Assembly: GCA_902568875.1 (NCBI GenBank)
Contig: CACFSG010000001.1
Location: forward strand, 44,374 to 108,373
Length of the DNA stretch: 64,000 nt
Origin: an uncultured Pelagibacteraceae bacterium
Lineage (GTDB): Bacteria; Pseudomonadota; Alphaproteobacteria; Pelagibacterales; Pelagibacteraceae
Direction: 5' to 3'
In this document: positions 1-9,115 of the stretch, piece after piece
How the letters are laid out: each line of letters starts with the position of its first letter
Numbering within the stretch: the stretch's first letter is position 1
Made by a program: the position numbers and the translations under genes
Notes under the pieces: generated by a model
Databases searched by the model: none
Told to the model about the DNA's origin: nothing
Seen by the model: only the letters and a program-made list of their open reading frames with translations

Positions 1-899
1 ACGTAATCTGAAAGTTGTAGAGCAGCTTTTGTTGCAATTACAGAGTTACATCCATGTGCAATATTAGCAAATGGACCACCATGTATTAAAGCAGGATTAT
101 TTTCTAAAGTTTGAGTAACATTAGGTCTAATTGCTTCTTTTAACAAAACGGTCATAGGACCTTGAGCTTTTAAGTCTTTAGCATAAATGGGTTGGTTATT
201 TTTGTTATAAGCAATTGTAATATTTCCAATTCTTTTTTCTAAATCTTTCAAATTATTTGATAAACAAAAGATAGCCATAACTTCTGAAGCTACCGTGATA
301 TCAAAACCGTCTTCTCTTGGAAAATCTTTTGCAACACCTTTTGTATTAATATTAATTGCTCTTAATGCTCTATCATTCATATCCATAACTCTTTTCCAAA
401 CAATTTTTTTGTCATCAATATTAAGTTTGTTACCCCAATAAATATGATTATCTATAAGGGCTGATAAAAGATTATGAGCTGAAGTGATTGCATGAAAGTC
501 TCCAGTAAAATGTAAATTAATTTGTTCCATGGGGACTACTTGTGCATATCCACCTCCAGCAGCACCACCTTTCATTCCAAAAGATGGTCCCAAACTTGGT
601 TCTCTCAAACATACAATTGATTTTTTGCCAATTTTATTTATCCCATCTGATAGACCAACTGAAACTGTTGTCTTTCCTTCTCCAGCAGGTGTTGGAGTGA
701 TGGCAGTGACTAGAATAAGTTTGCCTTCTTTTTTATTTTTTAAAGTTTCAAGATATTCAAGGTTTATTTTTGCAATATGTCTACCCATTGGACTAAATGC
801 AAAACTTTCGTCTGGTACATTAATTTTTGCCAATATATCTTTTATTGGCTGCATTTTTGCTTCTCTTGCTATTTGGATATCTGATTTAACTTCACTCAT
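1..899 (-). CDS. fhs: Formate--tetrahydrofolate ligase (C-terminal part outside window)
   Basis: Reading the minus strand from an ATG at 899 gives an open frame to the window edge (about 299 codons; the family is usually near 557 aa, so this is the N-terminal half). It is missing from the ORF track because it has no stop in the window. The translation starts [19 protein letters not shown] and carries the nucleotide-binding stretch [11 protein letters not shown] near residues 68-78, plus [20 protein letters not shown] and FTGDFHAI, all characteristic of Fhs. The enzyme joins formate to THF with ATP to give 10-formyl-THF. It diverges from the sarcosine oxidase operon, whose product 5,10-methylene-THF enters the same pool. 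The track ORF at 529-915 is its antisense shadow. Confidence 0.95.
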   Translation of the reverse strand, partial: MSEVKSDIQIAREAKMQPIKDILAKINVPDESFAFSPMGRHIAKINLEYLETLKNKKEGKLILVTAITPTPAGEGKTTVSVGLSDGINKIGKKSIVCLREPSLGPSFGMKGGAAGGGYAQVVPMEQINLHFTGDFHAITSAHNLLSALIDNHIYWGNKLNIDDKKIVWKRVMDMNDRALRAININTKGVAKDFPREDGFDITVASEVMAIFCLSNNLKDLEKRIGNITIAYNKNNQPIYAKDLKAQGPMTVLLKEAIRPNVTQTLENNPALIHGGPFANIAHGCNSVIATKAALQLSDY

Positions 900-1024
900 T
901 AAAAATCTATTATAAATATTTAAATTGCTCGATTAGTATCTCTTTTTGAAGCCTTTGGAAATATCTAAAAATTATATATAAAAAAAATATGAACTATTTA
1001 TATTCAATATTATAAAATTTAATC

Positions 1025-2281
1025 ATGCAAAAATATTCTGTTTTTAGTCTTATTAAAAATGCACTTAAAGGTCATAAAGACTGGGAAGTTGCGTGGAAAG
1101 ATCCAACTCCTAAAGAGGAATATGACGTTATAATTATTGGAGGAGGGGGACATGGTTTAGCTACCGCATATTATTTAGCCAAAGAACACAAAATAACAAA
1201 TGTAGCAATTATAGAAAAAGGATGGATAGGTGGAGGCAATGTTGGAAGAAATACTACAATTATAAGATCAAACTATATGCATGATGAAAATGGTCTATTT
1301 AGTGAATTTGGAATGAATTTATGGAGAAACATGAGTCAAGAATTAAATTTTAACGTAATGTTTTCTCCGAGAGGAATAATTAATTTAGCACATTCTGATG
1401 CTCAAATGAATGTTTTCTCTAGAAGAGGAAATTCAATGAGATTAAATGGAATTGATGCGGTTCTTCTACAAAGAGAAGATGTAAAAAAATTAATTCCAAT
1501 GGCAGATTTTTCAGAAAATGTAAGATTTCCAATTTTTGGTGGTTTAATGCAACCAAGTGCAGGTACAGCTAGACATGATGCAGTTGCTTGGGGATATGCA
1601 CGTCAAGCAGACTCAATGGGAGTAGATATTATTCAAAATTGTGAAGTAAAAGGTTTTGATATTTCTAATGGAAAAATTTTAGGAATAAGAACTTCAAAAG
1701 GCAACATCAAAGCAAAAAAAATTGGCCTTTGTGTTGCTGGAAGTACAAATATTCTAGCAGAAAAATTAAATATAACATTACCTATAGAAACTCATCTTTT
1801 ACAAGCATGTGTTTCAGAACCAATTAAACCAATATTAAATAATGTTGTTACATTTGGAGCAGGACATTTTTATTGCAGCCAATCTGATAAAGGTGAAATG
1901 GTTATGGGTGGAGACCTTGATGGATACAATAGTTATTCTCAAAGAGGAAATCTTCCAACATTACAACATGTATTAACTGAAGGAATAGCAATGTTTCCGT
2001 TTCTAAGTAAATTAAAAATGCTTAGAACATGGGGAGGAATTATGGATATGTCTATGGATGGATCACCTATTATTGATAAGACACATATTAAAGGTTTATA
2101 TTTAAATTGTGGATGGTGTTATGGAGGATTTAAAGCAACTCCTGCATCTGGTTGGACTTTTGCTCATACTATAGCTCAAGATAGACCTCACGAATTAAAT
2201 GCAGGTTATAGTTTAAATAGATTTAGTACTGGGCATTTACTTGATGAAAAAGGTCTTGGAACAAAAACTTGGATTTCATAA
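1025..2281 (+). CDS. soxB: Sarcosine oxidase, beta subunit
   Basis: 418 aa, the usual size for the beta subunit of heterotetrameric sarcosine oxidase. It has an N-terminal FAD-binding Rossmann motif IIIGGGGHGLATAYYL (about residues 36-51). It also has ARHDAVAW around His184, which by family knowledge corresponds to the histidine holding FMN covalently (His173 of the Corynebacterium enzyme). The tetramer oxidises sarcosine to glycine, passes the methyl carbon to THF as methylene-THF, and reduces O2 to H2O2. It is the first gene of soxBDAG, and soxD starts on the base after its stop, so translational coupling is likely. Identification is firm; the substrate (sarcosine) is inferred from the family and the complete operon. 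Confidence 0.95.
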   Translation: MQKYSVFSLIKNALKGHKDWEVAWKDPTPKEEYDVIIIGGGGHGLATAYYLAKEHKITNVAIIEKGWIGGGNVGRNTTIIRSNYMHDENGLFSEFGMNLWRNMSQELNFNVMFSPRGIINLAHSDAQMNVFSRRGNSMRLNGIDAVLLQREDVKKLIPMADFSENVRFPIFGGLMQPSAGTARHDAVAWGYARQADSMGVDIIQNCEVKGFDISNGKILGIRTSKGNIKAKKIGLCVAGSTNILAEKLNITLPIETHLLQACVSEPIKPILNNVVTFGAGHFYCSQSDKGEMVMGGDLDGYNSYSQRGNLPTLQHVLTEGIAMFPFLSKLKMLRTWGGIMDMSMDGSPIIDKTHIKGLYLNCGWCYGGFKATPASGWTFAHTIAQDRPHELNAGYSLNRFSTGHLLDEKGLGTKTWIS

Positions 2282-2548
2282 ATGTTGCATATTAAATGTC
2301 CACACTGCGGATTAAGATCACAAAATGAATTTTCATATGGTGGAGATGCAACAGTTAAAAGGCCAGAACTAAACAAAGAAGTTTCAGATCAAGATTGGGA
2401 TAATTTTGTTTATTTACGTAAAAGTCCAAGAGGAAAACATTTAGAATTATGGCAACACATTTCTGGATGCAGACAATGGATTAAAGTTGAAAGGGATACT
2501 TTAACTCACGAAATATTTAAAACATTAAAAGCAAACGAAGAAGTATAA
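2282..2548 (+). CDS. soxD: Sarcosine oxidase, delta subunit
   Basis: 88 aa, matching the small delta subunit. It opens MLHIKCPHCGLRSQNEFSYG, so Cys6 and Cys9 form a CPHC zinc-binding pair. A later HISGCRQWI segment supplies further potential ligands, as in known SoxD proteins. It has no catalytic role of its own; it is a structural, zinc-binding subunit of the SoxBDAG complex in the cytoplasm. It sits between soxB (no gap) and soxA (2-base gap), the standard gene order. Confidence 0.94.
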   Translation: MLHIKCPHCGLRSQNEFSYGGDATVKRPELNKEVSDQDWDNFVYLRKSPRGKHLELWQHISGCRQWIKVERDTLTHEIFKTLKANEEV

Positions 2549-2550
2549 AA

Positions 2551-5547
2551 ATGTCTGAAAACTTTAGATTAGATAAAGGTGGATTAATAAATAGAAATAA
2601 AAAAATTTCATTTAATTTTAATGGTAAAAAATATTTTGGTTATGAAGGTGATACTTTAGCTTCAGCCTTAATTGCAAATGGAGTTCATTTAGTTGGCAGA
2701 AGTTTTAAATACCATAGGCCTAGAGGTTTTTTTGGAGCAGGCGTAGATGAACCTTATGCAATAGTTCAAATGAATAGAAATAATGAAGTTGATCCCAACG
2801 TAAGAGCAACAGAACAGGATTTATTTGAAGGTTTAGAAGCAAAAAGTGTAAATTGTTGGCCAAATGTAGATTTTGATATTGGTGCAATAAATAATTTTTT
2901 AAATAAATTTTTTCCCGCAGGTTTTTACTATAAAACTTTTATGTGGCCCAAAAGCTTTTGGTATAAGGTTTATGAGCCAATAATTAGAAAAGCAGCAGGT
3001 TTTGGAGCTGCTTCAATTAAACATGATAAAGAAAGATATGAACATAAATACGAATATTGTGATCTATTAATTACAGGATCAGGTCCTTCTGGTTTAGCGA
3101 GCGCATATGCTGCTGCTCAAAATGGAGCAAAAGTAATTTTAGCTGAAGACAAATCTAGGTTTGGTGGAAGTCTTCTTACTAGTGAAGTAACAATTGGAAA
3201 TCAAAGTGGGCAAGAATGGGCAGAAAAAATAATATCTGAACTTAAATTAATGCCGAATGTAGTTGTGAAAAATAGATCTCAAGTTTTTGGCTATTACGAT
3301 CACAATATGCTTGTTATGTCTGAGAGAATTAGCGATCATTTACCTAAAACAAAAAAATATAGTCCTAAACAAAGACTTTGGTACATACGTGCAAAAGAAG
3401 TTATTATTTCGTCTGGATCAATAGAAAGACCTTTAGTTTTTGGAAATAATGATACTCCAGGTGTTATGCTTTCTTCAGCAGCTAAAGAATATTTAAAAAT
3501 TTATGGAGTTTTAGTTGGAAAAAAACCATTAATATTTACAAATAATGATAGTGGATATGAAACTGCAATAGAATTTAAGAAAAATGGAATTGATCCTATA
3601 GTTTTAGACACAAGAAAAAATCCTAATTCAGAAATTATAAAAGAAGCTAAAGACTTAAATATAAACATAAAGTTTTCATATGTTGTTGTAGCAGCCAAAG
3701 GTTATAAAAAAGTTAAGTCCGCAGATATTGCTAAAATATCAGAGGATAAAAAAAATATAAGTAATATTGAAAATATACAATGTGATTGTATTTGTGTCTC
3801 TGGATTTTGGACACCAACAATTCATCTGGCTTCACAATCAGGAAATAAAACTAAATTCAATGAAAAAATAGATGCATTTATACCAAGTCAATCGAAACAA
3901 AAAGAAACAACTCTTGGAGCAGCTAATGGGATTTTTACATTAGAAGAAACATTAAAAACATCTTTTAAAAAAGGAAGTGAGTTATCAAAGCAAATAACAA
4001 AAGAAGATAATAAAGTTTCAGTTCCTACAGTTGTTGAGAAAAAATCTTCCAATCATGATAAATTTTGGTGTGTACCATTACCAGAAGGTAAAAATTATAA
4101 AAGATTTTTAGACTTTCAAAATGATGTTGCTGTTTCTGATATACAGCTTGCTTTACGAGAAGGTTATAGATCAATAGAACATGTTAAAAGATATACAACA
4201 TTAGGAATGGCTACTGATCAAGGTAAGACGAGTAATCTTAATGGATTACAAATGGTTTCAGATGTTGAAAATAAAGTTGTGCCTCAAGTAGGCCATACTA
4301 CATTTAGACCACCTTACACACCAGTTTCAATAGGAGCTATTGTTGGAAGAGAAATTGGAAAACATTCTAAACCAACTAGAAAATCGCCAATGCATTATTG
4401 GCATGAAAAAAATAATGCAGTATTTGTCGATGCTGGTGTTTGGTTGCGTCCAAGATATTACAAACAAGGAAATGAAAATTTATTTGAAGCATCGAAAAGA
4501 GAAGCAAAAAATGTAAGACAAAATGTTGGAGTATGCGATGTAACTACTTTAGGTAAAATTGATATTAAAGGACCTGATTCAGCAGAATTTTTAAATAGAG
4601 TTTATACAAATGCTTGGCTTAAGCTACCAGTTGGAAAAGCAAGATATGGTGTAATGTTAAGAGAAGATGGAATTGTAATGGATGACGGGACAACTACTAG
4701 AATTTCGGAAAATCATTATCACATGACAACTACTACTGCTCAGGCAGCAAACGTACTGTCACATCTAGAATATTATTTACAATTAGTGTGGCCTGAGCTG
4801 AATGTAAATGTAGTTTCGTCTACAGAACAGTGGGCAGGCGCTGCAATAGCTGGACCAAATTCAAGAAATTTACTAAAAAAATTATTTCCAGATTTAAATG
4901 TTTCAAACGAAGGTTTGCCATTTATGGGTTATATGGAAGGTAATTTGTTTGGTGTTAATGCAAAAATTTACAGAATTTCATTTTCTGGTGAACTCGCTTA
5001 TGAAGTAAATGTGGAATCTGATCATGGTAATTATATGTGGGAAAAAATAATGGAGGTTGGAAGAGAGTTTAATATTCAACCATACGGAACGGAGGCATTA
5101 TCAACATTAAGAATTGAAATGGGACACGTTGCTGGATCTGAATTAGATGGACGTACAATTCCATATGATAATTCACTAGACGGATTAGTTAGCAAAAAGA
5201 AAGATTTTATTGGAAAAAGATCTTTAAGCAAAACAGCTTATATAACTAAAGATAGACAGAAAGTAGTCGGTGTTATTCCATTAGATAAAAAAACGAGCAT
5301 CCCAGAAGGATCGTATATAGTTAAAGATGCAAAAGCGAAACTTCCAAACCCTAAATTAGGTCATGTATCCGCATCATGTTGGAGCGTTGAGTATGATAAT
5401 CCATTTTCTCTTGCAATAATTAAAGATGGAAAAAATATGATTGGACAAAAACTTTTTGCAATGTCTCCTTTAAAAAACAAAATAATACCTGTTGAAATAG
5501 TATCATCTCATTATGTTGATCCTAAAGGAGAAAGAGTGAGATCATGA
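2551..5547 (+). CDS. soxA: Sarcosine oxidase, alpha subunit
   Basis: 998 aa, the usual length of the alpha subunit. The N-terminal about 100 residues are the ferredoxin-like fold of the family (YEGDTLASALIANG, FKYHRPRGFFGAG). A dinucleotide-binding domain follows from about residue 170 (LLITGSGPSGLASAYAAAQ). A GcvT-type THF-binding aminomethyltransferase domain spans about residues 610-990 (VGVCDVTTLGKIDIKGP; TEALSTLRIEMGH). This domain captures the methyl carbon on THF. Its last four bases overlap the soxG start (ATGA), so alpha and gamma subunits are probably translationally coupled. Confidence 0.95.
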   Translation: MSENFRLDKGGLINRNKKISFNFNGKKYFGYEGDTLASALIANGVHLVGRSFKYHRPRGFFGAGVDEPYAIVQMNRNNEVDPNVRATEQDLFEGLEAKSVNCWPNVDFDIGAINNFLNKFFPAGFYYKTFMWPKSFWYKVYEPIIRKAAGFGAASIKHDKERYEHKYEYCDLLITGSGPSGLASAYAAAQNGAKVILAEDKSRFGGSLLTSEVTIGNQSGQEWAEKIISELKLMPNVVVKNRSQVFGYYDHNMLVMSERISDHLPKTKKYSPKQRLWYIRAKEVIISSGSIERPLVFGNNDTPGVMLSSAAKEYLKIYGVLVGKKPLIFTNNDSGYETAIEFKKNGIDPIVLDTRKNPNSEIIKEAKDLNINIKFSYVVVAAKGYKKVKSADIAKISEDKKNISNIENIQCDCICVSGFWTPTIHLASQSGNKTKFNEKIDAFIPSQSKQKETTLGAANGIFTLEETLKTSFKKGSELSKQITKEDNKVSVPTVVEKKSSNHDKFWCVPLPEGKNYKRFLDFQNDVAVSDIQLALREGYRSIEHVKRYTTLGMATDQGKTSNLNGLQMVSDVENKVVPQVGHTTFRPPYTPVSIGAIVGREIGKHSKPTRKSPMHYWHEKNNAVFVDAGVWLRPRYYKQGNENLFEASKREAKNVRQNVGVCDVTTLGKIDIKGPDSAEFLNRVYTNAWLKLPVGKARYGVMLREDGIVMDDGTTTRISENHYHMTTTTAQAANVLSHLEYYLQLVWPELNVNVVSSTEQWAGAAIAGPNSRNLLKKLFPDLNVSNEGLPFMGYMEGNLFGVNAKIYRISFSGELAYEVNVESDHGNYMWEKIMEVGREFNIQPYGTEALSTLRIEMGHVAGSELDGRTIPYDNSLDGLVSKKKDFIGKRSLSKTAYITKDRQKVVGVIPLDKKTSIPEGSYIVKDAKAKLPNPKLGHVSASCWSVEYDNPFSLAIIKDGKNMIGQKLFAMSPLKNKIIPVEIVSSHYVDPKGERVRS

Positions 5548-6131
5548 CATCTGTATCAGCATTAAACTATATTCATAAAACAGGTCTTTTTGGAAATCAT
5601 GAAAATAAAAATAAAGAAAATTTAATAAAAATTTCAGAAATTAAAAATTTACTTATTGTTCAAATAGTTCAGTACAAAAATTCTAAAGTTTTATTTGAAA
5701 ATATTGATATTGATACTTTAAAGTTAAAAAATGAACCATTAAATGTAGTTAATAATAATAATACAAGAATTTTATGGAATGGTCCAAAAAATTGGCTTTT
5801 AGTATCAACTAAAAAAAATTTGTTAAAAAATATTACAGAAGTTTTTAAAGAAACAGACTTTGCTGTAACTGACCTATCTCATTCACGAGCTATAATTGAA
5901 TTAGAAGGTAAAGATCTCAAAGAAGTTTTAAAAAAAGGATGTCCATTTAATTTTAATATTTTAGAAAAAAACAATTCAATAAACTCTACGTTTAACAGCA
6001 TAGCATTTACAGTAGATATGTTAGATGATAAGCCTGAAAAAATTAGATTATTTGCTCTTAGAAGTTTTGGAGAGTCTTTATATCATTCAATTACAGATGC
6101 CTCTTTAGAATTTGGTTATCTAGGAAATTAA
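5544..6131 (+). CDS. soxG: Sarcosine oxidase, gamma subunit
   Basis: 195 aa. It is recognised as SoxG by position (fourth gene of soxBDAG) and by WNGPKNWLLVS and TDLSHSRAIIELEGKDLKEVL, which match the gamma-subunit family distantly related to the GcvT fold. The gene overlaps soxA by four bases. The subunit is thought to stabilise the complex rather than catalyse. The gene ends 5 bases before the convergent transporter gene, and I see no clear terminator hairpin between them. Confidence 0.9.
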   Translation: MTSVSALNYIHKTGLFGNHENKNKENLIKISEIKNLLIVQIVQYKNSKVLFENIDIDTLKLKNEPLNVVNNNNTRILWNGPKNWLLVSTKKNLLKNITEVFKETDFAVTDLSHSRAIIELEGKDLKEVLKKGCPFNFNILEKNNSINSTFNSIAFTVDMLDDKPEKIRLFALRSFGESLYHSITDASLEFGYLGN

Positions 6132-6136
6132 TTTTA

Positions 6137-6985
6137 TCAATTGCGAGTTGCTATATAAACACCAATTGTTGCAATCAAAAATCCAACAAGGTCTAAATTT
6201 GTTAATGTTTCATTTAAAAAAAACCAAGCTATAAAAGCAGATGTTGCTGGAATTAAAAAAAATATTGAAACAGTTTTGCTTGCTGAGTTTTTTTTGATCA
6301 AAAACATTAATATGGTAAACGCACCAAAAGATACTAGAAAGATTTGATGACTCATTGCAATAATAAATGTTTTTGTAAAGTTGATATATGGTTCAACAAA
6401 AAAAATTATTATAAAAACATGAAACAAACATCCACCTACTGCTTGATAAAAATTACTAACAGATAAAGGTAAATTATTACTTAGTTTTTTTTGCCATATA
6501 GTAGAAAATGTGATTGACAACAAAGCAATTATAGTTGCAACGACTCCAGCAAGAGGTATTTTAGTGCCAACATCTAAACCTAATACAAGAGTAGCTCCAA
6601 CAAATCCCAATAAAACCCCGACCCATTGTTTAACTGAAACTTTTTCGTTTAATATAGGACCGCTCAAAGCATTAGTAAGAACAGGCTGAAGAGTTACTAT
6701 CAAAGCAGCAATTCCTGTAGGCATTCCTTTTGAAATTGAATAAAAAACTCCTCCAAGATAAAAACCATGAAAAAGAACACCACTTAAAAAAGATTCTAAA
6801 AAATTTCTTTTACTTACTATAATTTTTTGATTTGAGTAAATAGAAAATAAAAAAAAGCCTATAGTAACTAGAGCAAATCTAAATGCAAGAGCAGCAAATG
6901 GATCACTATTATCAATTATTGGTTTTGTAGTTATGAATGCCGAAGACCAAAGAACAATGAATATAAAAGGAAGTATTTTTAACAT
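6137..6985 (-). CDS. EamA-family (DMT) metabolite exporter
   Basis: The ORF track starts at a TTG (7009). An ATG at 6985 giving MLKILPFIFIVLWSSAFI fits the family start better, for about 282 aa. About ten hydrophobic helices form two EamA repeats; the pattern WSSAFITTKPIIDNSDPFAALAFRF is typical of the drug/metabolite transporter superfamily. It probably exports an amino acid or other small metabolite across the inner membrane; the substrate cannot be read from sequence. It is convergent with soxG and monocistronic in appearance. Confidence 0.85.
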   Translation of the reverse strand: MLKILPFIFIVLWSSAFITTKPIIDNSDPFAALAFRFALVTIGFFLFSIYSNQKIIVSKRNFLESFLSGVLFHGFYLGGVFYSISKGMPTGIAALIVTLQPVLTNALSGPILNEKVSVKQWVGVLLGFVGATLVLGLDVGTKIPLAGVVATIIALLSITFSTIWQKKLSNNLPLSVSNFYQAVGGCLFHVFIIIFFVEPYINFTKTFIIAMSHQIFLVSFGAFTILMFLIKKNSASKTVSIFFLIPATSAFIAWFFLNETLTNLDLVGFLIATIGVYIATRN

Positions 6986-7102
6986 GTTAGTTTTATAGAC
7001 TATAAACAAAACGTAATTTACAAGATTATTAGCCTAATTTGGACTATTTCTTATTTGAGATAATGTTTTAAATCACATAAATTTATCTTGGAGAGAGATA
7101 AA

Positions 7103-7501
7103 ATGATGTTTAAGTTATTAAGAGTAATTTTTTTAATTACTTCATTTGTATTTTTAAGCGGTTTTTTGCCATTCGCTTCTTTATTGGGTCCAGGAGTAAC
7201 TATTGTTTCTTCAGGTAATGTTTATAAGGCTGGAATACAATATATTATTGACAGTACAATAAAACAGAAAACTGGAAAAAATTCATTAGCTTTAGTTAAA
7301 GATGAAGTCAGAAAACAAAATAATAAAAGAGATTTCAATCAAGAGTTTAAAAAGTTAGTTGAAAAAAGAATTGCTCTAACGCATAAAAAATTAATTAAAC
7401 AAAATAATCAAAAAAAATTTAATGAAGGTTTAAAGAGACTAATTGAGAAAAGGTTTGCAATAGTACAAAAAAAACTAATTTTAAAAAAATTTAGTCAATA
7501 A
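7103..7501 (+). CDS. Small secreted or anchored protein with internal 28-aa repeat
   Basis: The track begins at TTG 7088, but GGAGAG (7090-7095) lies seven bases before ATG 7103, so the product should start MMFKLLRVIFLITSFVF (132 aa). A signal peptide or N-terminal membrane anchor is followed by PFASLLGPGVTIVSSGNVY. Two basic tandem repeats follow, beginning QNNKRDFNQEF and QNNQKKFNEGL (encoded by 7316-7399 and 7400-7483), with about 15 of 28 positions identical. No known domain or catalytic motif is visible. It is likely exported. The 3' end overlaps the convergent neighbour by 11 bases. Confidence 0.7.
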   Translation: MMFKLLRVIFLITSFVFLSGFLPFASLLGPGVTIVSSGNVYKAGIQYIIDSTIKQKTGKNSLALVKDEVRKQNNKRDFNQEFKKLVEKRIALTHKKLIKQNNQKKFNEGLKRLIEKRFAIVQKKLILKKFSQ

Positions 7502-7928
7502 TATTTAAAACTATTAACTCAGCTTGTTTGGTTTCTCTACACCATAATTCATAACTTTCACACATTCTCCATAAATGATCAAAAGCTCTTTGTGATATTT
7601 CTAGCGGATAATAACTTTTTGCATGATATAAATTTGGAAATTGAACCAATTGTTTAATCATCATATCTTTTTGAATTTGTAACAATCTTATTGTTTCATC
7701 AGGAATTTTTTTTTTAGTTTTTTGATCAATAAAATTATTTTTTTTTAATCTTTTGAACCATTTATCATGAAATTGTCCATTACTTATTTCTTTATAAGTT
7801 TTAGATTCAATAAAAATTTCAATCGCATTAATATTTGAAAATTCTGGATTTTTTTTCTTAATTTCACAAACTTTTGAATAAATTACTTCAGCCACATATA
7901 ATACATATGGCTTTTCTTTAGATTGCAT
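7491..7928 (-). CDS. Conserved hypothetical protein, 145 aa
   Basis: A soluble, charged protein starting at an ATG (MQSKEKPYVLYVAEVIYSKV). It has no signal peptide, membrane segment or motif that I recognise. A C-terminal region with WRMCESYELWCRETKQAE contains two cysteines and aromatic residues. It lies 3 bases after the racemase-like gene on the same strand, so the two are probably co-transcribed. Function unknown. Confidence 0.65.
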   Translation of the reverse strand: MQSKEKPYVLYVAEVIYSKVCEIKKKNPEFSNINAIEIFIESKTYKEISNGQFHDKWFKRLKKNNFIDQKTKKKIPDETIRLLQIQKDMMIKQLVQFPNLYHAKSYYPLEISQRAFDHLWRMCESYELWCRETKQAELIVLNIID

Positions 7929-7931
7929 TAT

Positions 7932-8678
7932 TTATTTTTTATATTTTTTCATAGCAGCATTTGCTAGAATTAGATTAGGGTCCAAAAATATTTTCGATGA
8001 TTTAATTGTTTTGAATGATTTAAATGCAAAAATAGCTATTGGTAATTCAGTACATCCAAGAATTATTTTTTTACATTTTTTTTTGATTAAATAATTTATT
8101 GCAGGTTTAATGATTTTGTTAGCTTTTTTAACTTTTCCCATTTTCACAAGTTTTATAGCTTTATTCACAGAATTTTTTTGGATAATTGTGTTTGGATAAA
8201 TAAGTTTATAATTTTCGTCAAAAAATTTATTATAAATGCTAGTTTTTATAGTACCTTCAGTAGCAAGCAAACCAATAAATGAATTTTTTTTACATTTTTT
8301 AACTGTGTGATTGAAAACTTCTTTTGGCATATTAATTATTGGTAATTTAATTCTTTTTTGCAAGTCATCATACCAATAATGTGCTGTGTTACAGGGGATT
8401 ACTATAAATCTACATTTACTTTTTTTAAGAATCTGACAACCACTAATTAAGCTTTTTAAAACTGAAAAATATTTCTTTTTATTTTTTTTGTTTTTTACTT
8501 TAGTAGACAGGTTTTTTGTTTGGACACCTATTGACTCTGGTCTACCTGGAATATTTGATTTATTATAAAGTAAGAATAAAGGATAATCTTGATCGATCTT
8601 ACCTCTATACAAAATTGCTAGTTTATTACAAAAATCAAGGCCGGCTTGAGTCCCCATTCCACCTAGTATACCAATCAT
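7932..8678 (-). CDS. Aspartate/glutamate racemase-family protein
   Basis: The track start at 8684 is TTG; the ATG two codons later (8678) gives MIGILGGMGTQAGLDFCNKL, the usual family N-terminus (248 aa). The Asp/Glu/hydantoin racemase fold is shown by the two catalytic-cysteine motifs VIPCNTAHYWYD and IILGCTELPIA, which in this PLP-independent family supply the two acid/base thiols. Both are present, so the enzyme should be active. The amino acid racemised is not determinable. It is grouped with the downstream 145-aa hypothetical. Confidence 0.87.
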   Translation of the reverse strand: MIGILGGMGTQAGLDFCNKLAILYRGKIDQDYPLFLLYNKSNIPGRPESIGVQTKNLSTKVKNKKNKKKYFSVLKSLISGCQILKKSKCRFIVIPCNTAHYWYDDLQKRIKLPIINMPKEVFNHTVKKCKKNSFIGLLATEGTIKTSIYNKFFDENYKLIYPNTIIQKNSVNKAIKLVKMGKVKKANKIIKPAINYLIKKKCKKIILGCTELPIAIFAFKSFKTIKSSKIFLDPNLILANAAMKKYKK

Positions 8679-8714
8679 ACTCAAATTATATTTCTTTATT
8701 AATTATAAGAATAG

Positions 8715-8777
8715 TTTATTGGCTATGAAAATAAATCAATTCTTAATTAAGAATTGAAATAATTTATAGCCAATAAA
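8715..8777 (-). terminator. Large nested hairpin downstream of the cold-shock gene
   Basis: A perfect 12-bp inverted repeat (TTTATTGGCTAT at 8715-8726, ATAGCCAATAAA at 8766-8777) encloses a perfect 20-bp palindrome (CAATTCTTAATTAAGAATTG, 8737-8756). It lies 14 bases beyond the csp stop codon on the minus strand. It could end or stabilise the csp transcript. The GC core is small and there is no long U-run, so the terminator role is inferred. Confidence 0.55.
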
Positions 8778-8791
8778 TGATATTGTGAAAA

Positions 8792-8998
8792 TTATGCAGT
8801 TTTTAAGTTAACTGCTGAAGGACCTTTGGGACCATCTTCAACATCGAAAGTCAAAGCTTGACCCTCATCTAAACCGTTCATACCAGCATCTCTTACTGCT
8901 GAAACATGTACAAACACATCTTTTTCTTTATCTTCTCTTTCAATAAAACCAAAACCTTTGGTTGGATTGAACCATTTTACTTTACCTTGTAGACTCAT
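8792..8998 (-). CDS. csp: Cold-shock domain protein (CspA family)
   Basis: 68 aa, a complete cold-shock domain. [20 protein letters not shown] contains the RNP1-type motif (KGFGFI), and VFVHVSAV is RNP2. It binds single-stranded RNA/DNA as a chaperone. In streamlined marine bacteria such proteins are usually abundant. The gene stands alone with a long upstream leader (8999 to about 9085) containing a hairpin, and a large hairpin follows the stop. Identity is secure; which of several paralogs it is cannot be said. Confidence 0.95.
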   Translation of the reverse strand: MSLQGKVKWFNPTKGFGFIEREDKEKDVFVHVSAVRDAGMNGLDEGQALTFDVEDGPKGPSAVNLKTA

Positions 8999-9030
8999 AT
9001 TTATCTTCTTATTTTTTGTTATATTAATTT

Positions 9031-9050
9031 ATTACTTATAATTAAGTAAT
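9031..9050 (-). promoter_or_regulatory. Hairpin in the csp 5' leader, with candidate promoter upstream
   Basis: ATTACTTA/TAAGTAAT form a perfect 8-bp stem with a 4-base loop, about 30-50 bases before the csp start on the minus strand. A TTGACA (plus-strand 9080-9085) lies further upstream and could be a -35 element; I could not place a convincing -10. Structured leaders are common on cold-shock mRNAs, but this role is inferred. Confidence 0.4.
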
Positions 9051-9115
9051 TTTAGCTTTGTTTAGAATTTCAAGGGTTTTGTCAACTAAATTGATACTTT
9101 TTGGGTTTTTTTATT

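Noticed and set aside
529-915. 128-aa plus-strand ORF at the left end
   Set aside because: It lies wholly antisense to the formate--THF ligase coding frame, has no recognisable protein features, and is a shadow.
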